Under the pieces are notes generated by a model. The model was not told the DNA's origin. It made no database searches and saw nothing but the letters and a program-made list of their open reading frames with translations. This document shows positions 8,113 to 15,980 of a DNA stretch of 34,009 nucleotides, one piece after another. The stretch lies in contig JAEOTX010000149.1 of NCBI GenBank assembly GCA_016839605.1, positions 1 through 34,009 on the forward strand. The letters run 5' to 3'. This DNA comes from Candidatus Thorarchaeota archaeon. GTDB lineage: Archaea; Asgardarchaeota; Thorarchaeia; Thorarchaeales; Thorarchaeaceae. The translations under genes were made by a program, and so were the position numbers. The first letter of the stretch is position 1. The number at the start of each line of letters is the position of its first letter.

Positions 8113-9123
8113 ATGGTTCGTTCAGCTGTGGTCACAAGTCTGGGAATGTATGTTCCTGAAAAGATGTTAACAAATGAAGAAATTGAGCAGATGCTTGATC
8201 GTCCTGGAACAGCAGATTGGTTGGTGGAGAATGTTGGCATCAGACAACGTCACATCATGGCTGAAGATGAGGTGACATCTGATCTTGCTCTTCATGCTGG
8301 TCGTGAAGCATTAGAAAATACGGGATTGGAAGCAGACGATCTCGACCTAATCATTTTGAGTACTGACACACCGGACTATCTATCTCCAGCAACTTCCGTT
8401 GTGGTTCAGCACAAACTCGGCGCAAAAAATGCAGGTACATTTGATGTCAACTGCGCTTGTGCCGGTTTGGTCACTTCTTTGGATATTGCTTCTCGATATA
8501 TCAAAACAGACTCGGACATTAATTCGGTATTGGTGATTGGCGCATATGGAATGACCAAATTTGTAGATTGGACTGATCACTATACCTGTACGTTGTTTGC
8601 GGACGCTGCAGGAGCTATGGTAGTGCGAGCCAGTGAAGACCAAGAAGGATTCATAGCCTCAAAATTGATTTCGGATGGCTCATTCCACGATCATCTAGGT
8701 ATCTTCGTTGGAGGAACAGCTGAGCCACCAACAGTTGAAGCAATCCAGAATCATAGGCACCATCTATCTTTTCGTAAACGCTTTCCTGCAGACACAAACC
8801 TCCAACATTGGCCAACTATGACAAGAGATTGTGTATCAAAGGCGAATCTATCCATCGAGGATATCGATTGGATTTTCTTCACTCAGGTGAACATACGAAC
8901 TATTGAGGCGGTAATGAAGGAACTAGGTATGCCTCTTGAGAAGACCCACAATGTTATGGATAAATGGGGTTATACAGGTTCAGCTTGTATTGCATTGGCG
9001 ATGTACGATGCAATTGAGCAAGGAAAACTTCCGCCACCTGGACAAGGAAATGGTGAGAATATAGCACTCTGCTCGTCGGGGGGAGGTTTCAACATGGCTG
9101 CCGCTGTGTTGAAATGGTGGTAA
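8113..9123 (+). CDS. Second KAS III (FabH)-like condensing-enzyme homologue, atypical active site
   Basis: A 336-residue FabH-family protein. The nucleophile Cys116 is kept in FDVNCACAGL, with a further Cys at 114. The His of the PHQAN motif is Thr257 (FFTQVNIRTIEAV, otherwise closely aligned), and the Asn of YGNTS is Tyr287 (KWGYTGSA). The alignment is clean on both sides of each change, so these are substitutions rather than misalignment. The normal malonyl-decarboxylating chemistry is unlikely; acyl transfer, thiolysis or non-decarboxylative condensation are possible. It diverges considerably from the KAS III-like gene at 130-1152, so the two are probably not redundant and could even pair. 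It lies 61 bases after a hydrolase and 70 before a ligase, in the same direction. Confidence 0.85.
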   Translation: MVRSAVVTSLGMYVPEKMLTNEEIEQMLDRPGTADWLVENVGIRQRHIMAEDEVTSDLALHAGREALENTGLEADDLDLIILSTDTPDYLSPATSVVVQHKLGAKNAGTFDVNCACAGLVTSLDIASRYIKTDSDINSVLVIGAYGMTKFVDWTDHYTCTLFADAAGAMVVRASEDQEGFIASKLISDGSFHDHLGIFVGGTAEPPTVEAIQNHRHHLSFRKRFPADTNLQHWPTMTRDCVSKANLSIEDIDWIFFTQVNIRTIEAVMKELGMPLEKTHNVMDKWGYTGSACIALAMYDAIEQGKLPPPGQGNGENIALCSSGGGFNMAAAVLKWW

Positions 9124-9193
9124 GGGATTTTTATTCCGGTTGTTCTTGATAATGCATATTGAGCAGGTATAGATTTCCTACTGAGGGGATTCA

Positions 9194-10744
9194 ATGGTAA
9201 ACCAGTTTGATTATTTATCCAAGAGGGACATCTTCTCACCAGAGGCTGAAGCTCTAGTAGATGTTGAAACCGGGAGAAGATACTCCTATAGGGCGTTCAA
9301 CAAACGTGCGAATAAGGTCGCCAACTTCCTTCAACAAGTAGTTGAATTTCAGAAGGGGGATCGTTTATGCATTCTTGCCCAAAATAGCTTGGAATACTGG
9401 GAAACGTTTTTCGGATGTCAAAAGAGTGGAGGTATTTTCAGTCCGCTCAACTGGCGGTTGGTCGCTCGAGAATTAGCGGGACTGATTGATGATCTTGCCC
9501 CCTCCGTGTTATTCTTTGATTCTGAACTAGCTGAAGTTGCATCAGAGCTGAAGCAAGATGTCACGGTTGAACACTGGGTCTCATTGGATTCGAAAGGAAC
9601 GGAAGTGGAAGGTTCTCTAAGCTACGAGGAAGGTATGAATAAAGCAGCATCCAGTCCGCCTGATGCAGTTGATCTCTCTTATGAAGATCCAATGGGCATC
9701 GTATTTACTGGAGGGACAACGGGTCTTCCAAAAGGTGCTATGATTACCTACAGACAGGTTGCGTTCAACACTCTTACTACAATTAGGGACATCCTTCCTG
9801 GTGATGTCTACATAAATCATCTACCTCTCTTCCATGTCGGAGGACTCTATGTTTATGCAATTCCACTCTTCATATTGGGAGGAAAAGTAATCCAAATGAA
9901 GAGATGGGATCTTGATGTGTTAATTGATGTAATCAACAAGGAGAATCCAAACTTCTTCTTTGCCGTTCCCACGCAATATCGAATGCTGATGAATCATCCT
10001 GATTTCAACTCAATTGACTTCAAGAACGTTCGATTCTTGACATCCGGAGGCGAACCTTTACCCTTAGACATTATCAAGACATTCCGAGAGAAACACGGAG
10101 TAAAATTCAAACAAGGTTTTGGAATGACAGAGGTTGGACCAGGTTGTTTTGCTCTTGATCCATGGGATGCTGAACGTAAGATTGGCAGTATTGGTACGCC
10201 CAACTTCTTCATCGACGCGAAAGTAGTTGATCCTGAAACCGGAAGGGACTGCAGTGCAAACGAGGTTGGTGAACTTCTGTTCAGAGGACCAACGGTGACT
10301 ATTGGCTACTGGAATCGACCAGAATTGAATAAGACGCTATTAGATGAAGGTGGCTGGTTTAGCACAGGCGACATGGTCTATTTCGATGATGAGGGGTACT
10401 ACTATGTAGTGGATCGGGTGAAGGACATGTTCATCTCTGGGGGTGAGAATGTCTATCCCAGAGAAATCGAAAAACTCCTGGAAGAGCATCCAAAGATAGC
10501 TCAAGTGCAGGTAATCGGCGTACCTGATTCCAAATGGGGAGAGGTTGGACGTGCGATTGTTGTCTTGAAGGCGGGACAAGAAGCATCGGAGGAAGAAATA
10601 ATCGACTACTGCGAAGGTAAACTGGCTAGATTCAAGATTCCCAAATCAGTGCGCTTCACAGAGAGTTTCACTTCCTATATCTCGGGAGCGGGAAAGATCC
10701 TAAAACGAAGATTGCGGGAGGATTTTGGACAGGAGGAGAAATAG
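9194..10744 (+). CDS. Second AMP-forming acyl-CoA synthetase
   Basis: A 516-residue adenylate-forming CoA ligase, paralogous to the one at 1149-2684. Motifs: P-loop FTGGTTGLPKG (171-181), GFGMTEVGP (308-316), TGD (391-393), DRVKDMFISGGENVYP (407-422) and the catalytic Lys501 in GAGKILKRRL. The gene starts at ATG 9194 behind GAGGGG. Two bases separate its stop from the second hydrolase, so the pair is co-transcribed. Having a second ligase beside a single importer suggests either two related substrates or activation of both a parent acid and a product acid. The exact acid is not readable from the sequence. Confidence 0.92.
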   Translation: MVNQFDYLSKRDIFSPEAEALVDVETGRRYSYRAFNKRANKVANFLQQVVEFQKGDRLCILAQNSLEYWETFFGCQKSGGIFSPLNWRLVARELAGLIDDLAPSVLFFDSELAEVASELKQDVTVEHWVSLDSKGTEVEGSLSYEEGMNKAASSPPDAVDLSYEDPMGIVFTGGTTGLPKGAMITYRQVAFNTLTTIRDILPGDVYINHLPLFHVGGLYVYAIPLFILGGKVIQMKRWDLDVLIDVINKENPNFFFAVPTQYRMLMNHPDFNSIDFKNVRFLTSGGEPLPLDIIKTFREKHGVKFKQGFGMTEVGPGCFALDPWDAERKIGSIGTPNFFIDAKVVDPETGRDCSANEVGELLFRGPTVTIGYWNRPELNKTLLDEGGWFSTGDMVYFDDEGYYYVVDRVKDMFISGGENVYPREIEKLLEEHPKIAQVQVIGVPDSKWGEVGRAIVVLKAGQEASEEEIIDYCEGKLARFKIPKSVRFTESFTSYISGAGKILKRRLREDFGQEEK

Positions 10745-10746
10745 CC

Positions 10747-11553
10747 ATGCCATTCAGTGAAGTAAATGGGATAAACATCTATTATGAGATCCATGGCAAA
10801 GGTGAGCCAGTAGTCTTTGGTAATGGTGTCTTCCAAAATACATTGGGGTGGGTCAATCAGATTCCAACGTTTTCTAAAGAGTATCAAGTCATATTGTATG
10901 ACATGCGTGGGCAAGGCCAAAGCGATAAGCCCGAAGGTCCATATTCTTTCGAAATCCATGCTGAAGACCAAAAGACTCTTCTCGAAAATCTTGGGATTTC
11001 TGAAGTTCATCATGTTGGAATCAGTTACGGGGCTGAACTTGGTCTAGTCTTTGCGTTGACATATCCAGAAATGCTGAAGAGCCTTGTCGTTTGTAGTGCT
11101 GTTTCATTTGTAGGACCCTTACTCAATAAGATGGTCCAATTATGGAGGTATGCTTGTGCTCGTGAGGACCCTGAGATGTTCTATTTCGCAACATTGCCTT
11201 TGAATTTTAGCGAGACCTTCCTTCGAGAGCAAACTGCTGTTCTAGAACAAGCAAAAGAACGATACGTGCATTTAGATTTTCCACCGCTTGTAAGATTGAT
11301 AGATGCTTTTCTGAAGCTGAATATCACGGACAAGTTACCGCAGATCGAAATACCCACTTGTGTCATTGCGGGTGAGAAGGATATTTTGAAGCCTGCATAT
11401 CCGTATTCGATGGTGATTCATGATGGTGTGCCCAATTCAGAAATGGTCATAATTCGTGATTCGGGGCATGCCATTATGTTTGACAAACCCGAAGAGTTCA
11501 ACAGCATAGTTCTAGGATTCTTACGAAAGCATTCCCAATCGCATAAACTCTAG
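10747..11553 (+). CDS. Second alpha/beta-hydrolase fold protein, serine type
   Basis: A 268-residue alpha/beta-hydrolase. Catalytic residues visible: Ser93 in GISYGAE, Asp212 in AGEKDILKP, His241 in RDSGHAIMFDKPEEF. The segment YDMRGQGQSDKP and overall layout resemble 3-oxoadipate enol-lactonase and related esterases or thioesterases. A strong AGGAGG precedes the ATG, and the gene follows the ligase by two bases. Its nucleophile is Ser, not Asp, which argues against a haloalkane dehalogenase or beta-lactone decarboxylase (OleB) role. It is only distantly similar to the hydrolase at 7212-8051. It ends the rightward importer operon before the solute-binding protein promoter. Confidence 0.85.
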   Translation: MPFSEVNGINIYYEIHGKGEPVVFGNGVFQNTLGWVNQIPTFSKEYQVILYDMRGQGQSDKPEGPYSFEIHAEDQKTLLENLGISEVHHVGISYGAELGLVFALTYPEMLKSLVVCSAVSFVGPLLNKMVQLWRYACAREDPEMFYFATLPLNFSETFLREQTAVLEQAKERYVHLDFPPLVRLIDAFLKLNITDKLPQIEIPTCVIAGEKDILKPAYPYSMVIHDGVPNSEMVIIRDSGHAIMFDKPEEFNSIVLGFLRKHSQSHKL

Positions 11554-11593
11554 AGAGGGGTAATTCCGCTGTTATTCCCCAATTTCCTTAAGA

Positions 11594-11644
11594 GATATAT
11601 ATCGGGGGCCCCAGCGTTAAGGGCTAGACATAGAATGTCTATGT
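11594..11644 (+). promoter_or_regulatory. Promoter and candidate operator of the solute-binding protein gene
   Basis: GATATATAT at 11594-11602 is a strong archaeal TATA box and predicts transcription start near 11623-11627. A perfect inverted repeat, ACATAGA-ATG-TCTATGT (7-bp arms, 11628-11644), begins right at the predicted start. That is a position where archaeal repressors commonly block transcription. A GGAGG ribosome site at 11682-11686 follows, 7 bases before the ATG at 11694. This gives the binding-protein gene its own, probably regulated, promoter. Inferred from pattern only. Confidence 0.5.
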
Positions 11645-11693
11645 TCTAAATCTAACACAATACTGTTCAAGTACTGTGATTGGAGGAAAGAAG

Positions 11694-13187
11694 ATGAAAA
11701 AAATACGAACGATATCGCTATCTCTTTTGTTGCTACTATCGGTATCCCTCTTCTTGCCCTGTTTCTTGGCTAGACCAGCTGCTGCACAGCCAGACCCAAT
11801 TAAGATTGGAGTTTTCACCCCCGAAACAGCAGGTCTGATAGCATATGGACCATGGACAAAACAAGGCTTCTCATTGGGATTGGAATATGCAACTACGATG
11901 ATGGGATATGATAATAAGAACAAGACCGAAGCAGGTCGGCCCTATGAAGTTCACTTTTATGATACTCAGGGTGATATAACCCATGCAGCATCCGAAGCAG
12001 TAGATGCTATCGAAACTGATGGAATCGACATTCTCGTCGGAGGAACTTCTAGTGCAGTTGCCGCAGCAATAGCACCTATTGCTGAAGATTATGAAAAGCT
12101 ATATTTCATAAGTCCAGCTGCTGCTTCTTCACTGACTGCTGCTGACTTTAATCCATACATTTTCCGTATCGCCAGAAACAACTGGCATGATGCCTATGCA
12201 GGCGTCACGTATGCTATGGATTACCTCAACTATACGAAATTCGCCTTTCTTGCTGCTGATTATTCCTTTGGATATGACGGCGTTGCTTCAATGACAACTG
12301 TAATCGAGGACAAGGGAGGAGTAGTGCTCAGTTCCGTGTATGCAAATCTCTTTGATACTGATTTCTCTCAAGAGATTGATGCTCTCAAAGCTGCTGATTT
12401 AGTAAACGATATTGAGTATCTGTTCATCATTTGGGCTCTTGACTTCTCATATCTATACAATGACATGACAACATACAATCTCGCAGCTGACATGGAAATT
12501 GCTGGAGCATGTATTGATATCCTTTCAATGAACACCATTGAAGCGAGTTTGACTCCTCCAGCTACCTACATCGGTTCCACTGGGCTCTGTCTGTACGGCT
12601 ATGAACTACCCAACAACACGGTTAATGATTGGATGGTGGACCAGCATGTCACACAAAACATCATGCCGAATCATCTCTTTGCACTGACCTATCGAGTACC
12701 AGAGCTTTTCACTGCAAGTGCCTTTGCAACGGCGCAATTCTTGGTTGATGTAACAAATGCGGTCCCAGATCTAGATACGCATTCGATGATCAACTATCTT
12801 GAAGGCGGCATTACCATTGACTGCCCGAAGGGACCAACATACTTGAGACCGGGTGACCATCAAGGGCTTGCAGAGATGTATATCGCAGAAGCTGTGAATG
12901 ATACCCGCTCCGGGTCTGAAACAGAGAATCTCGTCATTGCCGAATTGGTTGAAACCTTAGACCGTGACACTGTTGCACCTCCAGTTGAGGCTGTCTGGGA
13001 TGGCGTTCCATATGTTCCAGGTGGATTCGCACCAGAAACAACCACTACTACTACTACTACCACTCCTACGACGACAACCGAACCTCCACCACCACCACCA
13101 CCGATTGATCCGATACTGCTTCTGGCACTCGGTGGCGGAGCTCTAGTAGTGATAGTCCTCATTGTCGTGGTAATGAAAAGGCAATAG
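11694..13187 (+). CDS. Membrane-anchored Liv-type solute-binding protein
   Basis: The extracellular receptor of the importer, a type I periplasmic-binding-fold protein (LivJ/LivK, receptor-ligand-binding family) of about 497 residues. It has a Sec signal (MKKIRT followed by a long Leu/Ser stretch, with AAAQ as likely cleavage site), then PIKIGVFTPETAG. The central motifs VGGTSSAVAAAIAPIAEDY and ISPAAASSLT are typical of the ligand cleft. After residue about 445 comes a Thr/Pro linker, a run of Pro, and one C-terminal membrane span ending VVMKRQ. This linker-plus-anchor layout is common in archaeal binding proteins and places it outside the cell. ATG 11694 is chosen over GTG 11676 because GGAGG lies between them. 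It has its own promoter downstream of the importer operon. Confidence 0.9.
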   Translation: MKKIRTISLSLLLLLSVSLFLPCFLARPAAAQPDPIKIGVFTPETAGLIAYGPWTKQGFSLGLEYATTMMGYDNKNKTEAGRPYEVHFYDTQGDITHAASEAVDAIETDGIDILVGGTSSAVAAAIAPIAEDYEKLYFISPAAASSLTAADFNPYIFRIARNNWHDAYAGVTYAMDYLNYTKFAFLAADYSFGYDGVASMTTVIEDKGGVVLSSVYANLFDTDFSQEIDALKAADLVNDIEYLFIIWALDFSYLYNDMTTYNLAADMEIAGACIDILSMNTIEASLTPPATYIGSTGLCLYGYELPNNTVNDWMVDQHVTQNIMPNHLFALTYRVPELFTASAFATAQFLVDVTNAVPDLDTHSMINYLEGGITIDCPKGPTYLRPGDHQGLAEMYIAEAVNDTRSGSETENLVIAELVETLDRDTVAPPVEAVWDGVPYVPGGFAPETTTTTTTTTPTTTTEPPPPPPPIDPILLLALGGGALVVIVLIVVVMKRQ

Positions 13188-13200
13188 CATCAATACAAAT

Positions 13201-13239
13201 GTAGTCTGGAAATCCCCCAGACTACTCCCCTTCTTTTTT
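13201..13239 (+). terminator. Hairpin terminator after the solute-binding protein gene
   Basis: Perfect 9-bp stem GTAGTCTGG (13201-13209) with CCAGACTAC (13217-13225), 7-base loop, followed by a pyrimidine/T-rich tract with TTCTTTTTT. It lies 14 bases after the stop codon. The stem is symmetric, so it may also protect the convergent Roadblock gene from read-through. Confidence 0.7.
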
Positions 13240-13330
13240 CTCAATATCAAGAACAGCTGCTCAGAAGAACAGAGAATCATCTGCTCTAGAATCCTCACTG
13301 CAAACCAGCGGTATAGAAATCGATTTGCTC

Positions 13331-13726
13331 TTATGTCGAGAGTAGATCGCCGACTTCTTTGGCGTATTTCCTCATCTGAGTTGTAGCCAAGCCCATGGAT
13401 GTCAAGTCTTTGGCGGCACCCATAAGTAGAAACTCGCCAGCCTGTGAAAGGACAGCAAAACCCTTCGCTCCTCTGACCGTCACCTCAAAGAGTTCTCCCA
13501 AATCAAGCCTCTCTGGAGATGCAGCCATCTCTCCAGTCATCAACAATGCTGCACTTACAGCAGCCATGAGGTCTGGATCTGCTTCAGAGTCCTCTGTGGC
13601 GAAGTACGCCAGCTTTACACCCTGTTTGCTGACAACCGCAATGGCGTCAAGGTCAGCATAGTTGGTCAATCCCATTAGGAGCTCTACGAGTTCCTTCTCC
13701 TTTTCTGGGTCGAGATGTTGCGACAT
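13331..13726 (-). CDS. Roadblock/LC7-domain protein
   Basis: A 131-residue single-domain Roadblock/LC7 (MglB-like) protein. The fold is recognisable from an N-terminal helix (LVELLMGLTNY), the strand-turn DLDAIAVVSKQGVKLAY, a central helix DPDLMAAVSAALLMTGEMA and a strand pair ending FLLMGAAKD. Family members bind small GTPases as activators or scaffolds, or act in dynein- and Ragulator-like complexes; they are expanded in Asgard archaea. No partner GTPase lies in this window. It sits 28 bases downstream of the gelsolin-like gene on the same strand with a GGGAG site before the ATG, so the two are likely co-transcribed. A link between GTPase signalling and actin regulation is an inference from this pairing. 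Confidence 0.87.
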   Translation of the reverse strand: MSQHLDPEKEKELVELLMGLTNYADLDAIAVVSKQGVKLAYFATEDSEADPDLMAAVSAALLMTGEMAASPERLDLGELFEVTVRGAKGFAVLSQAGEFLLMGAAKDLTSMGLATTQMRKYAKEVGDLLST

Positions 13727-13754
13727 GATATCTTGCTCCCTATTGATTCAGTGG

Positions 13755-14693
13755 TTATTTTGCTACTAGCTTCTTCTTCTTTTTAGTGGTCTTAGCCTTT
13801 CCCTTCGCGGCTGGTACAGCAGGCGCTTCTGTTTCGGACCTGAAGAAACTGATAAGGTCTCCCAAGCGCTCTTTCATCTCTTGCTTGATTGGGCTCAGAA
13901 TGGCTTCAGGCGTGCCCTTTAGTAATTCAATGCCTAGGACCTTCCCATCCTTCACAATAACGCGAGGAATGAATCCCTCTGCCATAAATGTGCCCTCTGG
14001 CGGATCCCTGACTTTTTCGAACTTCCTCTCGACTTTCTCTTGTCCAAAGACGGCTATCTTATGCTCTGCAACTGTGAACAATTCATTATACACGATTAGC
14101 AGTTCTCTCTGGTAGCCTTCAGGTGGATCAGTTGTCTGCAACTCCTCAATCATAGCGCTTATCTCACTTGAGACTGGCACTGCAGGGGGAGCAGTAGCTG
14201 GAGCTGCCTTTGGGATTGCTGCAGGTTTGGGTGGGGCTTTGGCTGTAGCAGGTGGCTTCGGAGGCGGTGCCGCTGCTTTTGGAGCTGGTTTCGGCTTCGG
14301 AGGTGGTGCAGTTTCTACCTTTGCAGTTGGTGTTTCTGCGGCAGGTGCTTTTGGTTTTGGCTTTGGGGGGGCTGTAGTCGGAGCCTTCTCTCCTGGCTTA
14401 AGGACACGTGTTGCAGCTGTTGTGCCATCTAAGGCGGTGAAAAACGTTGGCGGCTCTTCGCCTTCGTCTACCGCGCGTACCTTGAAATGGAATCCGTACT
14501 CAGTTCGAAGATTGGTAGCAACTCTGGCACCAATGAATTTCCTTCTGATTCCTGCTTGAGTACCCTTCCAAAGATAGATTGACTTGGTCTCGTCGTCAAC
14601 AACGCAGACAACCATTTGAGAATCTAAGTCCGCTTTGGAAATCTCAACTTCGTTGAGGGTTCCATCCTCCATTACCTCATAACCTACGACCAT
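13755..14693 (-). CDS. Gelsolin-like domain protein with Pro/Ala/Lys linker and a C-terminal domain
   Basis: A 312-residue protein in three parts. Residues about 25-90 read as one gelsolin-like domain: VVCVVDDETKSIYLWKG, a helix with ARVATNL, then VRAVDEGEEPPTFFTAL, matching the gelsolin pattern of a strand, Y-x-W-x-G, a helix and the GEEP-x-F ending. Residues about 100-175 are a low-complexity Pro/Ala/Lys linker. Residues about 178-295 form a further unrecognised domain, followed by a Lys-rich tail. Gelsolins bind, sever or cap actin in eukaryotes, and Asgard gelsolin-like proteins are known to act on actin. It heads a two-gene unit with a Roadblock protein. Function on archaeal actin is inferred; alternatively it is a signalling scaffold. 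No signal peptide or membrane span, so cytosolic. Confidence 0.7.
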   Translation of the reverse strand: MVVGYEVMEDGTLNEVEISKADLDSQMVVCVVDDETKSIYLWKGTQAGIRRKFIGARVATNLRTEYGFHFKVRAVDEGEEPPTFFTALDGTTAATRVLKPGEKAPTTAPPKPKPKAPAAETPTAKVETAPPPKPKPAPKAAAPPPKPPATAKAPPKPAAIPKAAPATAPPAVPVSSEISAMIEELQTTDPPEGYQRELLIVYNELFTVAEHKIAVFGQEKVERKFEKVRDPPEGTFMAEGFIPRVIVKDGKVLGIELLKGTPEAILSPIKQEMKERLGDLISFFRSETEAPAVPAAKGKAKTTKKKKKLVAK

Positions 14694-14764
14694 GATTGTT
14701 CACTAACTTGCAGTTTTTGTCTTCTTGCTCCTGTGCCCCCAATCCGGGCAACTGAAGACTAGTC

Positions 14765-14816
14765 GAGATATGGTCATCTCTGTGGACAACTGGATATCTC
14801 TGTTTGGGATATAAGA
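14765..14816. promoter_or_regulatory. Divergent promoter region, gelsolin-like gene and membrane-protein gene
   Basis: GATATAAG at 14808-14815 reads as a TATA box on the plus strand; its complement, TTATATC, can also serve the minus strand. A 7-bp inverted repeat, GAGATAT (14765-14771) with ATATCTC (14794-14800), lies at the position of the predicted leftward start. The whole 220-base gap (14694-14913) shows no gene. Weak evidence, pattern only. Confidence 0.3.
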
Positions 14817-14913
14817 TTGTTATTGTGGTGGATGTAGCACGTACAAACACTGAAAGTGAAGCAGGTCAACAAGCCTTATGTAGCAGGGGAGCTAACGGCT
14901 TTCGTTGGTGCCG

Positions 14914-15972
14914 ATGACTGAACAGTCAGCTGAAGCATTCTATGCTGAGCAATTTGGTAAAGGCAAGACTCTCACTGTGTTCCAGCTAATTCTAGGCTTT
15001 GTTATCTCTACACTCATTATGGTTGGATCCACTTGGGGTCTCATATACGTCTATGACGTTCTGACAGATTTCACAATATCACCATCGAATCTAGGCATTT
15101 ACACGCTTGCAATGACGATAGGATCTCTTGTTGCTACGATAATTGGTGTAATTGTATGTTATGTCATTCTGAAGGTCCCGCGTTCCGCTTTGGTGCTATT
15201 GAGGGTTCATGAGTTTTTCAAGAGAGGCACTGGTGAGTATTTTGTCTGGCCAGAACCCAAGAATCAAAGCTTGAGACTTGTCTTTCGGAGGGCGCTATAC
15301 GGCTCTATTCTAGTTGTTGGCATTGGCATGACCCTGGTCAGTTTTGAATTGATGGGCGTTGCACAAACTGCGGATCTTGCTGTTTTTGGCACTTGGGTTG
15401 TGATTATCTCTGCAGCTGTTCTTCCTCTCACGATTCTGATATTGTACTATGGTCCGTGGCTCATTAAGGATGCAGGCCTCTTCCACATGGACCTCAGGGA
15501 TCGCTCACTCAGCAATGTAGGCGACGACTTAGAAGACATGCTCGAGTTCTTTGCAGGGGTTGATCTGGTTCTTGTTTGGCTTGAGTTGACATTGACGGCA
15601 GGCTTCGAGCAACCCTGGTTTTCAGTATTTGTGATCATGGTAGCTTTGGGTCCTCTGCTCGCCATAATCTTCAATTTCACCCTCGTGTTCATGTTTATCA
15701 AAAACCGAGCCACGTTGCAGATTATTGACCGCTTGGTGGCCCGATATGATACGCAAGATATGTTCAACGCATCAGACAGCATCAGAACCAAAGTCCTCGC
15801 CCTCATTGATAGAGATATTCTTGCTTCACTAGAAACATCTGATGATGATGCTAGTACTTCCGTTGAAGAAGAATATGACTCCATTCCGATTGAATCTGAT
15901 GAGACCGAGGAACCTGCTGTGACTCAAGAAGAAGATACTGTTGTCACTGAAGAAGAAGACAGCTGGACTTAG
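14914..15972 (+). CDS. Unrecognised multi-span membrane protein with acidic C-terminal tail
   Basis: I do not recognise a family. From ATG 14914 the protein has about 352 residues and roughly five or six membrane spans: near 20-45 (LILGFVISTLIMVGSTWGLIYV), 57-82, 123-147, 152-180 and 232-264. Soluble loops lie between them, including one after the second span with FKRGTGEYFVWPEP. The last 50 residues are soluble and very acidic, rich in Glu, Asp, Ser and Thr (VEEEYDSIPIESDETEEP). There is no signal peptide beyond the first span. A TTG at 14905 is an alternative start. It is divergent from the gelsolin-like/Roadblock pair and convergent with thiQ (8 bases apart). The acidic tail could be a cytoplasmic docking segment; that is speculation. 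Confidence 0.7.
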   Translation: MTEQSAEAFYAEQFGKGKTLTVFQLILGFVISTLIMVGSTWGLIYVYDVLTDFTISPSNLGIYTLAMTIGSLVATIIGVIVCYVILKVPRSALVLLRVHEFFKRGTGEYFVWPEPKNQSLRLVFRRALYGSILVVGIGMTLVSFELMGVAQTADLAVFGTWVVIISAAVLPLTILILYYGPWLIKDAGLFHMDLRDRSLSNVGDDLEDMLEFFAGVDLVLVWLELTLTAGFEQPWFSVFVIMVALGPLLAIIFNFTLVFMFIKNRATLQIIDRLVARYDTQDMFNASDSIRTKVLALIDRDILASLETSDDDASTSVEEEYDSIPIESDETEEPAVTQEEDTVVTEEEDSWT

Positions 15973-15980
15973 CACAATCT

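Noticed and set aside
8113-11553. OleABC-type head-to-head condensation or beta-lactone pathway (KAS III, ligase, alpha/beta-hydrolase)
   Set aside because: The hydrolases have Ser nucleophiles where OleB has Asp, the KAS III-like proteins lack the OleA His and Asn, and no OleD-type reductase is present. The gene-content resemblance is superficial.
11694-11790. Lipoprotein signal in the solute-binding protein (Cys in FLPCFLA)
   Set aside because: The residues around the Cys do not form a good lipobox, the AAAQ signal-peptidase site follows, and a C-terminal span already anchors the protein.
12860-13162. Minus-strand open frame rich in Val and Gly opposite the binding-protein tail
   Set aside because: It is the complement of the repetitive Thr and Pro codons of the linker; no ribosome site or family likeness.
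14227-14559. Plus-strand Gly/Ala-rich open frame
   Set aside because: It is the reverse complement of the Pro/Ala/Lys linker of the gelsolin-like gene, low complexity without support.
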